This document shows, in pieces, positions 1 through 5,543 of a stretch of 6,846 nucleotides of DNA (position 1 is its first letter; every line of letters starts with the position of its first letter). The translations under genes and the position numbers were made by a program. The stretch comes from DATAMF01 sp964472565 (GTDB lineage: Bacteria; Chloroflexota; Anaerolineae; Aggregatilineales; Aggregatilineaceae), in the NCBI GenBank assembly GCA_964472565.1, contig CAYYNB010000248.1, forward strand, positions 1-6,846, written 5' to 3'. The notes beneath the pieces are model-generated. The model was not told the DNA's origin. It saw only the letters and a list, made by a program, of their open reading frames with translations, and made no database searches.

Positions 1-359
1 TCGCTGCGCCCGTACAGGTGGCCCACCGTCCCCACCGCCAGATCGCCTTTTGATGTCCCGCCGGGATACTCATACAGCGGTGTGGTGGTCAGCACGGTGA
101 CGGTACAGGCGGGCGGCACCGGGGGAACCTTCCCCTCCGCCAACAGGCTGTCATACGCCCCATCCAACACGGCATGGCTGTAACCCTGCGCGTAATTCGG
201 CGCGGACTCTGGATTCTGCGCGTACCAGTCCATCATAATAATCGCCTTCGCGTAACCCGGATTCTCCGAGCAGTCCGCCGGGGCTTCGCGTTCGGCGGGA
301 GCCAACCCATTCAGCACGCCGCATAAGCCGGTCAGTAAAATAAGCAGTAAGCGCTGCAT
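1..359 (-). CDS. Secreted protein of unknown function, N-terminal part only; possible SH3-like domain at the cut end
   Basis: This reading frame starts with ATG at 359 and stays open to the left edge, so only about 119 N-terminal residues are seen. The start is supported by an AGAGGTGG ribosome-binding site just upstream (about 364-371). Residues 1-20 (MQRLLLILLTGLCGVLNGLA) form a short hydrophobic segment typical of a signal peptide; the cysteine at 13 lacks a good lipobox, so signal peptidase I cleavage near residue 20 seems more likely than lipidation. Residues 30-80 are polar and rich in Tyr, Asn and Ala, with two Cys (30 and 85) that could pair outside the cell. From about residue 86, a VTVLTTTPLYEYPGG stretch followed by a GDLAVGTVG turn resembles the opening strands of a bacterial SH3-like (SH3b) domain, but the window ends before this can be judged. 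I do not recognise the gene. It is transcribed away from its neighbours. Confidence 0.7.
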   Translation of the reverse strand, partial: MQRLLLILLTGLCGVLNGLAPAEREAPADCSENPGYAKAIIMMDWYAQNPESAPNYAQGYSHAVLDGAYDSLLAEGKVPPVPPACTVTVLTTTPLYEYPGGTSKGDLAVGTVGHLYGRS

Positions 360-492
360 GATCCACCTCTTCTAGCAGTGTACCAGCACTGATGAATGAG
401 ACACTCGACTGCTGCCCGGCGTTCCCCTGACTTGGCGATCTCCAAACCGCCGCGCTAAACTTTGGGCAGAATCAATAAGCATGTAACATAAG

Positions 493-606
493 ATGAACGA
501 ACGGCTGAATTATGGGTGTGGATTTCTCACAGCGGTGCTGGTGGGTATGATCATCGGCACGCTGATCCTGATCCTGGTGATCAACGGGCTGTGGGGCGGA
601 TTGTAA
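493..606 (+). CDS. Possible small single-helix membrane protein (37 aa)
   Basis: A 37-codon frame begins MNERLNYGCGFL and continues into about 20 hydrophobic residues rich in Ile, Leu, Val and Gly (roughly residues 10-32), ending NGLWGGL. This is the shape of a small integral membrane protein with a short polar N-terminus. The last 26 bp overlap the 3' end of the convergent phosphoesterase gene on the other strand. Support is limited: there is no good Shine-Dalgarno site (only a weak purine stretch before the ATG) and no clear promoter at a workable distance. The case for it is the coherent transmembrane composition and the lack of any other gene in 360-580. A chance frame in GC-rich DNA with repeated GATC words is the alternative. 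Confidence 0.42.
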   Translation: MNERLNYGCGFLTAVLVGMIIGTLILILVINGLWGGL

Positions 607-1432
607 ACAGGGAGATTTCCGGGCGGCAGTTATAACGCACGTGCGGCGCGATCATTCCTACGCCGCGATTGGTGTACTGGATCATCGTGCCGATCTGATA
701 CTGCCCCGCCGGGTAATGCTGCGCCAGCCAGGGCAGAAAAACCGGCCCTTTCCCCGGTATGATCATCTGGCCTGCGTGCGAATGCCCCGACAGTTGCAGG
801 TCAAACCGCCCGCAGGCCGCGCTGGTCGGGGCGTAATCCGGCTCATGCGCCAGCAGAATCGCGGCGTGATCATCGTCGCGCAGTTGATCCAGCACCACGT
901 CCAGCCGGTCTTTCTGCTCCCAGATGTCATCCACCCCCGCGAGATGCAGCGCCGCAGCCCCACGCCGGATCGAATGCACCGCATTCCCGATTTCGCTCAC
1001 CCCGGCCTCAGCCAGAATCCCGCGCACGGTGGGCGCATCCGTCCAGTAATCATGATTCCCCAGCACGGCCAAGGCGGGTGCGTCCAGCTTGCGCAGCGGT
1101 TGGATCAAATCCGGCGCATAACGCTCCGGTTCGCTCGTCACAAAATCCCCGGTGAGCACCACCAGATCGGGCGCGGCGCGGTTGATCAGATCGATCACGC
1201 GCCCAAAGTGCCCGCGCATCCAGTAATCCATGTGAATATCGCTGATCTGCGCCAGCCGGAAGCCATCAAAAGCCGGGTCTAATCGCGGCAGATCGAGCGT
1301 GACCGGGTTGACCTCAAACTGATCGCCCTCGATGCTGTGCCCGTAGCCATACACACCCAGCCCCAGCGCGGAAGTCTGCACCGCTGAGGCCAGCATAATT
1401 TTGAGGAAGCGCCGCCGGGAGAGCGTGCTCAT
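581..1432 (-). CDS. Tat-exported calcineurin-like metallophosphoesterase (YkuE/YaeI type)
   Basis: This 283-residue protein is a binuclear-metal phosphoesterase likely to act outside the cytoplasmic membrane on a phosphodiester or pyrophosphate substrate. It opens with a textbook twin-arginine signal, SRRRFLK at residues 5-11, followed by a hydrophobic stretch to about residue 30, so it should be exported folded by Tat. All metal-binding blocks of the family are present in order: SDIH (D65, H67), TGDF (D96), GNHD (N126, H127), the lone H196 in LAHEP, and GHSH (H217, H219). Length and motif order match the YkuE and YaeI group; B. subtilis YkuE is a Tat-dependent wall-associated enzyme, while YaeI has been linked to lipid A precursor hydrolysis. 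The real substrate cannot be read from sequence. Its ATG overlaps the stop of the upstream gene as ATGA and has only a weak Shine-Dalgarno site, which suggests translational coupling. It is the last gene of the envelope cluster. Confidence 0.93.
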   Translation of the reverse strand: MSTLSRRRFLKIMLASAVQTSALGLGVYGYGHSIEGDQFEVNPVTLDLPRLDPAFDGFRLAQISDIHMDYWMRGHFGRVIDLINRAAPDLVVLTGDFVTSEPERYAPDLIQPLRKLDAPALAVLGNHDYWTDAPTVRGILAEAGVSEIGNAVHSIRRGAAALHLAGVDDIWEQKDRLDVVLDQLRDDDHAAILLAHEPDYAPTSAACGRFDLQLSGHSHAGQMIIPGKGPVFLPWLAQHYPAGQYQIGTMIQYTNRGVGMIAPHVRYNCRPEISLFTIRPTAR

Positions 1433-1863
1433 TTCAGAAAGGTTTTACGGGTGGACCACAGGGGCGGCACAAGCAGAACGATCAGGATCGTGTTAAACAG
1501 CACGTTAAAATACACGCCCGACAGCGCCGAAATCGACGTATCGACCACATACCACAGCGCCAGTCCGCTCACCAATGCCATCCACGCCCAGCGCTCCTGC
1601 ATTTTGAAAGGGTAGCGAACCACGTAATAAATGAAAACGCCCCACCCCGCCATCGTCGCGCCCAGCACGCCATACACCCACTGCTGGAAATCTTCGATTA
1701 CGGGCGAGACAGTTTTGCTGTCCCAGAAAACGGGGTTGACCTGATCATCGAACAAATCAAACAGCGAAGTTCCGCACAACAGCGCCATGCCCAGCCCAAA
1801 GACGATCACGCCGATGCTGATCACCAGCAGCCAGCGGTGCCAGAACGCGAAGCGATCCTGCAT
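1429..1863 (-). CDS. Four-helix integral membrane protein of unknown function
   Basis: The 144-residue product has four likely transmembrane helices at about residues 11-32, 61-81, 93-112 and 117-135. A longer acidic, aromatic loop (about 33-60, containing FDLFDDQVNPVFW) lies between helices 1 and 2, and the C-terminus is short and basic. The start is well supported by a strong AGGAGGGG site a few bases before the ATG. The gene lies 12 bp downstream of the ytxH-like gene and overlaps the phosphoesterase start by 4 bp, so the two downstream proteins are probably made together. This could mean that the membrane protein anchors or partners the exported enzyme, but that is inference from position only. 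I do not recognise a named family. Confidence 0.85.
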   Translation of the reverse strand: MQDRFAFWHRWLLVISIGVIVFGLGMALLCGTSLFDLFDDQVNPVFWDSKTVSPVIEDFQQWVYGVLGATMAGWGVFIYYVVRYPFKMQERWAWMALVSGLALWYVVDTSISALSGVYFNVLFNTILIVLLVPPLWSTRKTFLK

Positions 1864-1875
1864 GATCCCCTCCTG

Positions 1876-2196
1876 CTATTCGCCGGATGATAACAATTTT
1901 CCCGCGCGTTCCGCCGCCAAAGCTTTGCCCTCGGCCAGCGACTCTTCAATCGTCTCACCGCGGAGCTGCCCCACGCGATCCTGCACGCGCTCGATCTGGC
2001 TGCCAACGGTTTCCTGAACCGCGCCCACCAGTTCAGCCGGTTTGCGCACCACCGCCGTGCCCGTCTGCCGGATCTGCCGCCGGGTTTCGCGTCCACTGCG
2101 CGGCGAAAGCCACGCCGCCAGCGGTGCGCCCAGCATAGCCCCCAGCAGCATCCCGCCCAGAAAACTGCCGATCTCGTTGGATTGCTTGTCTGCCAT
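1876..2196 (-). CDS. YtxH-like membrane protein
   Basis: The 106-residue protein has the classic YtxH layout: a short polar N-terminus, a glycine-rich helix at about residues 9-30 (GSFLGGMLLGAMLGAP), then the SPRSGRETRRQI block at 31-42 that matches the family pattern of AP-x-SG-x-x-x-R. A long charged, Gln- and Glu-rich helix follows (about 43-106) that may form a coiled coil in the cytoplasm. YtxH proteins are widespread, often stress-linked, and have no defined biochemical role. A clear AGAAGGAA site precedes the ATG and lies across the stop of the upstream gene, only 5 bp away, so translation of the two is likely linked. The order DUF948-like then YtxH recalls ytxG-ytxH in Bacillus. Confidence 0.88.
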   Translation of the reverse strand: MADKQSNEIGSFLGGMLLGAMLGAPLAAWLSPRSGRETRRQIRQTGTAVVRKPAELVGAVQETVGSQIERVQDRVGQLRGETIEESLAEGKALAAERAGKLLSSGE

Positions 2197-2201
2197 CGCG
2201 G

Positions 2202-2705
2202 TTATTCCTTCTGCTTGTCCAAATCATGCGTCCGGCCCGCCGAACGCAGCGACCCGCGCAGTTTGAACATTTCGCGCATAATGCCGCCCACGCCCGCCGC
2301 CATCGCGCCGAACTTGACTACCGGCTCGACAATGTTCTGGCTCATAAACTGCGCCGTGCCCTTGACCGTCGAAACTGTTTGCTGCGCGTTGTCCACAATC
2401 GGCTGAATCTCGTTTTGCAGCAGATTCACCAGCGCCGCCAGTTGGATCACCAGGACGATCAAAGCGATGCCCATCAGCATGCCTTCCATCGCCAGCACAA
2501 TGATAAATAAATCGCGGATAATGCCGATCCAGTTGGCCGCATCGTCCGGGTCCGCAAAAATCGCGATGGCCAACGCCAGCACCAGCGCTACCAAAAACAC
2601 GCCGACCATCACGCCCAGCCCGACCAGCGGCCAGAAAAACACGCCGCGTTTTTTCTTCTCCGGTTCTTCTGGAGCCTGGATGTCCTTCGGTTCCTGTTCC
2701 GCCAT
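2202..2705 (-). CDS. Two-helix membrane protein with DUF948/YtxG-like tail
   Basis: The 167-residue product starts with a charged, Glu- and Lys-rich cytoplasmic segment (1-20), then has two hydrophobic helices (about 24-51 and 65-95) joined by a short DPDDAANW loop. The part after residue 96 is amphipathic: NEIQPIVDNAQQTVSTVKGT leading to a VEPVVKF block near 126-132. That pattern of repeated polar heptads ending in a V-x-P-V-x-K motif recalls DUF948 proteins such as YtxG, although those normally have one N-terminal helix. The link to YtxG is my inference, strengthened by the adjacent ytxH-like gene. A GGGGAGA ribosome-binding site stands about 9 bases before the ATG. The overlapping frame at 2224-2727 has no such features and is a shadow. 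Confidence 0.83.
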   Translation of the reverse strand: MAEQEPKDIQAPEEPEKKKRGVFFWPLVGLGVMVGVFLVALVLALAIAIFADPDDAANWIGIIRDLFIIVLAMEGMLMGIALIVLVIQLAALVNLLQNEIQPIVDNAQQTVSTVKGTAQFMSQNIVEPVVKFGAMAAGVGGIMREMFKLRGSLRSAGRTHDLDKQKE

Positions 2706-2727
2706 ACCGTTTTTTCTCCCCGTCCAA

Positions 2728-3015
2728 TCACCGCGCCGCTTTGGTTCGTCCGCGCTTATGCGGCTGCCGGGTGAGCAGCCGCGCCACCACCAGCGCCAGC
2801 CAGGCCCCCACCGTAGCGGCCAGCATATGCAGCGCGCCGATATCCAAAAAAGTCGTGCCTAACATATCCGCGAAGGCCTGCCCCAGGGCGAACCCCATCC
2901 ACGCCGCCAGCAAAAACAGCGCCAGCCGCCGCGCATCACCACCACACACCAGATGAAAAGCCGCGCCATACAGCGTTGCCAGCACAAAACTAAACACAAG
3001 CGCCGGTCCGGGCAT
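2728..3015 (-). CDS. Small three-helix membrane protein of unknown function, first gene of the envelope cluster
   Basis: The 95-residue protein (MPGPALVFSF...) has three predicted membrane helices at about residues 4-24, 29-48 and 60-82, and a strongly basic C-terminal tail from 84 on (RQPHKRGRTKAAR), which predicts a cytoplasmic C-terminus. I chose ATG at 3015 because an AGAAGGTG site lies about ten bases upstream; the frame is open further to a GTG at 3042, which would remove the leader and overlap the repeat motifs there. It is 22 bp from the next gene and appears to head the operon. I recognise no named family; it resembles short uncharacterised membrane proteins of environmental bacteria. 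Confidence 0.78.
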   Translation of the reverse strand: MPGPALVFSFVLATLYGAAFHLVCGGDARRLALFLLAAWMGFALGQAFADMLGTTFLDIGALHMLAATVGAWLALVVARLLTRQPHKRGRTKAAR

Positions 3016-3188
3016 TGGAATCACACACCTTCTGGTTAGCACACAGCCCTAAGTTTAGCATAGACTTTCCCCGCCGACGAAACCCCGTTCCAATCGGGTT
3101 CTGTACCAATGCTAACCGTGCAATTGGTGTACAACGCCGATTAGGATAGAATGGTGGTTGTACAGTTGGCATGTAAGGACGGTTTATC
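3016..3188. promoter_or_regulatory. Divergent intergenic region with repeated and inverted motifs
   Basis: This 173 bp stretch lies between the divergent envelope operon and the SRPBCC gene and must hold both promoters. An 8 bp element occurs as GGTTAGCA at 3034-3041, as GTTTAGCA at 3053-3060 and inverted as TGCTAACC at 3110-3117. ACCAAT (3105-3110) and ATTGGT (3123-3128) form a second inverted pair, and TGTACAA (3128-3134) with TTGTACA (3158-3164) a third. On the minus strand the best -10 candidate is TATGCT at 3062-3057, about 45 bases before the chosen ATG, but no convincing -35 goes with it. The repeats look like operator sites; no regulator gene is in the window. Confidence 0.45.
3124..3152 (+). 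promoter_or_regulatory. Putative sigma-70 type promoter for the SRPBCC gene
   Basis: TTGGTG (3124-3129) and TAGAAT (3147-3152) are separated by exactly 17 bp. The -10 matches the consensus at five of six bases and the -35 keeps the key TTG. Transcription would begin near 3159, leaving a leader of about 30 bases with the AAGGA site at 3175-3179 before the GTG start. The inverted pair TGTACAA/TTGTACA brackets the -10. Confidence 0.55.
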
Positions 3189-4355
3189 GTGGCGCTGATT
3201 GACCAGCGTATCTTGATCGACGCTCCCACAGACATTGTGTGGCAAGTTATTGCAGACTCATCCAGGCTGGCCGAGTGGCATACCGGGTACAAAAAGGTAT
3301 CGGTCCTCACGGTCCAAAGCGCAAAGGTCGGTTCCCGGCGGCGCTGTACGACCAAAGCGGGCAAAGACATCATCGAAGAGATCACCGCCTGGGTCGAAGG
3401 GATGGGGTATGAATATACCATCATCAGCGGCAGCCCCTACCGCAAACTGCAAGGCCGTGTTCGCCTGCAAGCCGGGCCGGACGGCACCAGCGTGCAGTGG
3501 ACTATCTACTACAAACCCAAAGGCATCCTGGGGCGGGTGCGCAGCCAGTTCGGAGGCCGCCGCCAGATGGAAGAGCTGGTCGCCAACAGTCTGCGCCAGC
3601 TTCGCCGTGCAGTCGATGCGCAGGGCAAGCGCATGGATGAGATCGAACGCGCCAAAGTCGCCATTCGCGGGCGGCTGAACGCGGAAGAACGCGCCACCTA
3701 CCAGCGCCGCCACACCCCGCCCGAACCCGTCGTCGAGCCAACCGAAGACGCGCCCGTTACGCTTCCGGCGGTTGATATGCCTGCCGTGCCGTCTTTCGTG
3801 GCCGATCTGGAGCAGGTCATCGAAGAAGAAACCAGCGCCGCCGACACCCAACCTAAACCGCCCGCCGGCCTGCGAGAGGCAGTGGCCGCGCAGTCCGAGG
3901 AACCGACGCCTGTCCCGCCGGAACACCGGCCCTTTACGCGCCCCACGCAGACTCAGGAAATCCCGGTGGTGCCCATCGATCCCGAATCACACACGCCGCC
4001 GCATGGGATTCCGCTGCCGCCGCCCGAACCACCGGCCCCCAAGACGCCGCCGCGCGCCATGCCCGCCGTCGAGCTGAATGCTCCTCCCCCGAATCTGCCG
4101 CCGCCCACGCCGAAAACCGACACGGGCGAAGTCAGCATCTGGGAAGTTTTTGGGCTGCGCCGTCCAAGTGAGGCCGATCAGGATGCGCTGGACGATTTGA
4201 TCAAAACAGTGGAAGTGCGCAAGCGTAAAACAGGCGAACACAGCCTGTACCGGGGTTTTCAACGCGGGGTGCCGGTGCGCCGCCTGCCCCAGGCGTTGGG
4301 GTTACGCGTGCGTTTGGCGCTGGCTGCGGTACGTGTCCGGCTGCACCAGAAATAA
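3189..4355 (+). CDS. SRPBCC (START/polyketide-cyclase-like) protein with long proline-rich linker and basic C-terminus
   Basis: The 388-residue protein has three parts. Residues 1-145 look like an SRPBCC ligand-binding fold: the start DQRILIDAPTDIVWQVIAD with RLAEWHTGYKKV matches the usual beta strand, helix and W-x-x-x-Y/V entry of polyketide cyclase/dehydrase-like proteins, and the domain ends in a long helix (RQMEELVANSLRQLRRAV). Residues 176-312 are a low-complexity Pro, Glu and Thr linker with PPPEPPAP-type runs. Residues 313-388 form a separate block beginning SIWEVFGLRRPSE and ending in an arginine-rich amphipathic tail that might touch membrane or nucleic acid. Such domains bind hydrophobic ligands or lipids; the ligand here is unknown. 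The GTG start fits an AAGGA site nine bases upstream. There is no signal peptide. The stop lies within the T tract of the convergent tRNA terminator, and no plus-strand terminator is visible. Confidence 0.85.
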   Translation: MALIDQRILIDAPTDIVWQVIADSSRLAEWHTGYKKVSVLTVQSAKVGSRRRCTTKAGKDIIEEITAWVEGMGYEYTIISGSPYRKLQGRVRLQAGPDGTSVQWTIYYKPKGILGRVRSQFGGRRQMEELVANSLRQLRRAVDAQGKRMDEIERAKVAIRGRLNAEERATYQRRHTPPEPVVEPTEDAPVTLPAVDMPAVPSFVADLEQVIEEETSAADTQPKPPAGLREAVAAQSEEPTPVPPEHRPFTRPTQTQEIPVVPIDPESHTPPHGIPLPPPEPPAPKTPPRAMPAVELNAPPPNLPPPTPKTDTGEVSIWEVFGLRRPSEADQDALDDLIKTVEVRKRKTGEHSLYRGFQRGVPVRRLPQALGLRVRLALAAVRVRLHQK

Positions 4356-4379
4356 AAAAACCGGCGAAGTTGGCCGGTT
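4351..4379 (-). terminator. Intrinsic terminator of the tRNA-His gene
   Basis: Read on the minus strand, AACCGGC, a 7-base loop and GCCGGTT form a perfect 7 bp stem, immediately followed by a T-rich tract (4358-4351). The first stem base is also the final A of the encoded CCA end of the tRNA. The T tract covers the TAA stop of the convergent SRPBCC gene. On the plus strand no T run follows the stem, so it should act in one direction only. Confidence 0.85.
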
Positions 4380-4455
4380 GGGGTGACTGGAGGGATTTGA
4401 ACCCTCGACCTTCTGATCCACAGTCAGACGTGCTAACCACTGCACCACAGTCACC
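4379..4455 (-). tRNA. tRNA-His (anticodon GTG), CCA encoded
   Basis: The minus strand folds into a full cloverleaf. The acceptor stem GTGACTG pairs with CAGTCAC, and there is an extra G at -1 (4455) opposite discriminator C (4382), the hallmark of histidine tRNA. The D arm is GTGC/GCAC with loop AGTGGTTA. The anticodon arm is TCTGA/TCAGA around loop CTGTGGA, giving anticodon GTG. The T arm is GAGGG/CCCTC with loop TTCAAAT. CCA is encoded at 4381-4379. It reads histidine CAC and CAT codons. The gene is solitary, with its own -10 box upstream and a hairpin terminator directly after it. Confidence 0.97.
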
Positions 4456-4466
4456 GTGTTGAGGGC

Positions 4467-4472
4467 ATTATA
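4467..4472 (-). promoter_or_regulatory. -10 box of the tRNA-His promoter
   Basis: A perfect TATAAT on the minus strand lies 12 bases before the mature tRNA 5' end, which would give a leader of only about five bases. I see no good -35 at 16-18 bp; TAGCAT and CTAGCA are the nearest fits. A 6 bp inverted repeat CATCGT/ACGATG (4474-4479 and 4487-4492) occupies the spacer region. Confidence 0.6.
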
Positions 4473-4532
4473 ACATCGTTCCAAACACGATGCTAGACCG
4501 AATTTGGCTGAAAATAGAATGTAAGGTGTGCT

Positions 4533-5498
4533 ATGTCCTCCTGCCGAATTGTTTTTTTAGGCACTCCCGATTTTGCCGTTCCCGCGCTGCATGAACTGGT
4601 CGCCGCGCCCGATCTGAAGGTCGTCGGTGTGGTGACGCAACCGGATCGCCCCGCCGGACGGGGACAAAAAATTGAAATTCCGCCCGTCAAACAGGCAGCG
4701 CTCCAGGCCAATATTCCCATGATCCAACCGGAAAAAGTGCGCGAGCCTGCCGCGATGGAGCAGATTATCGCCTGGGAACCGGATTATCTGGTCGTGGTCG
4801 CGTTCGGGCAAATCCTGCGCCAGAATCTGCTCGCCATCCCGCGCATCGCCCCGATCAATGTCCACGCCTCGCTGCTGCCTCGCTGGCGCGGCGCGTCCCC
4901 CATTCAGGCCGCCATCCGCGCCGGGGATAACTTCACAGGCGTGACCACGATGGTTATGGAAGCTGGGCTGGACAGCGGGCCGATCCTGCTGCAAGACTCG
5001 ATTCTGATCTCGCCCGACGAAACCGGCCAGTCACTGCATGACAAACTCGCCCCCCTCGGTGCGATGCTGCTGGTCCATACGCTGCGCTGGTTATACAGCG
5101 GCAGCATTGTGCCCCACCCCCAACCCACCGATCCCGCACTGATCAGCACCGCGCCGATCATCAAAAAGGAAGATGGGTTGATCCAGTGGAGCGATACCGC
5201 CGCCGCCATTGATCGGCACGTGCGCGCCTTTACTCCCTGGCCGGGCACCTACACCTATTGGAACAACCAGCGCCTCAAAATCATCAGCGGCTATCCGATA
5301 GCTGCGAAGTGGAATGTGCCGCCGGGTCAGGTCGCGGATACACGCGGGGCGGATCTGGCGCAGGCCGCGCCGTTTGTCATCGGCACCGGGCGCGGGGTGT
5401 ATGTGCCTACTCGTTTGCAGCTTGCTGGGCGGCAGGTAACGGACGCGACCAGCTTTCTGAATGGCGCTCCCGACTTCTTTAGTAGTACACTAGGTTAA
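4533..5498 (+). CDS. fmt: Methionyl-tRNA formyltransferase
   Basis: The enzyme transfers a formyl group from 10-formyltetrahydrofolate to the amino group of initiator Met-tRNA in the cytoplasm. The 321 residues match the usual family length of about 310-320. The N-terminal Rossmann-like domain begins RIVFLGTPDFAVPAL (residues 5-19), followed by TQPDRPAGRG (35-44), QPEKV (65-69) and VVAFGQIL (88-95). The catalytic triad is present: N109 and H111 in NVHASLLPRWRG and D147 in MEAGLDSGPI. The substrate loop SLLPRWRGASPIQ is intact. The C-terminal tRNA-binding domain (from about 205) includes IDRHVRAFTPWPGTY (226-240). The start has an AAGGTG site with about five bases of spacing. A TAGAAT sits at 4515-4520, but it is too close to the start to serve as an ordinary promoter. 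No def gene is adjacent. The gene stands divergent from the tRNA and 45 bp upstream of the HEAT gene. Confidence 0.97.
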   Translation: MSSCRIVFLGTPDFAVPALHELVAAPDLKVVGVVTQPDRPAGRGQKIEIPPVKQAALQANIPMIQPEKVREPAAMEQIIAWEPDYLVVVAFGQILRQNLLAIPRIAPINVHASLLPRWRGASPIQAAIRAGDNFTGVTTMVMEAGLDSGPILLQDSILISPDETGQSLHDKLAPLGAMLLVHTLRWLYSGSIVPHPQPTDPALISTAPIIKKEDGLIQWSDTAAAIDRHVRAFTPWPGTYTYWNNQRLKIISGYPIAAKWNVPPGQVADTRGADLAQAAPFVIGTGRGVYVPTRLQLAGRQVTDATSFLNGAPDFFSSTLG

Positions 5499-5543
5499 CG
5501 ACATTAAAAACTTTTAGCCTTGTGTCAAAAAGGAGTCGATTCT

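Noticed and set aside
376..391. Small inverted repeat CAGTG/CACTG upstream of the secreted-protein gene
   Set aside because: Five-base arms around a six-base spacer are easily found by chance, and no convincing promoter accompanies them, so I do not call an operator.
641..1282. Long plus-strand open frame (213 codons) inside the phosphoesterase gene
   Set aside because: The opposite strand carries all the metallophosphoesterase motifs in one frame. This frame has no recognisable domain and is an antisense shadow of GC-rich coding DNA.
2224..2727. A second 167-codon minus-strand frame overlapping the YtxG-like gene
   Set aside because: It is Gly-, Arg- and Asp-rich without domains, while the frame at 2202-2705 has coherent membrane helices, a better ribosome-binding site and tight spacing to its neighbours.
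3258..3926. Minus-strand open frame of 222 codons opposite the SRPBCC gene
   Set aside because: No motif or ribosome-binding site supports it. The plus-strand protein has a recognisable domain, a promoter and a Shine-Dalgarno site.
4240..4384. Alternative plus-strand frame at the end of the SRPBCC gene giving a cysteine-rich tail (GCRCAACPRRWGYAC)
   Set aside because: It would run through the tRNA terminator into the tRNA gene. The main frame ends cleanly before the terminator stem, and the Cys spacing matches no zinc ribbon I know.
4515..4520. TAGAAT as the -10 box of fmt
   Set aside because: A start of transcription near 4527 would fall inside the ribosome-binding site, and there is no matching -35. 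The true fmt promoter is not clear to me.
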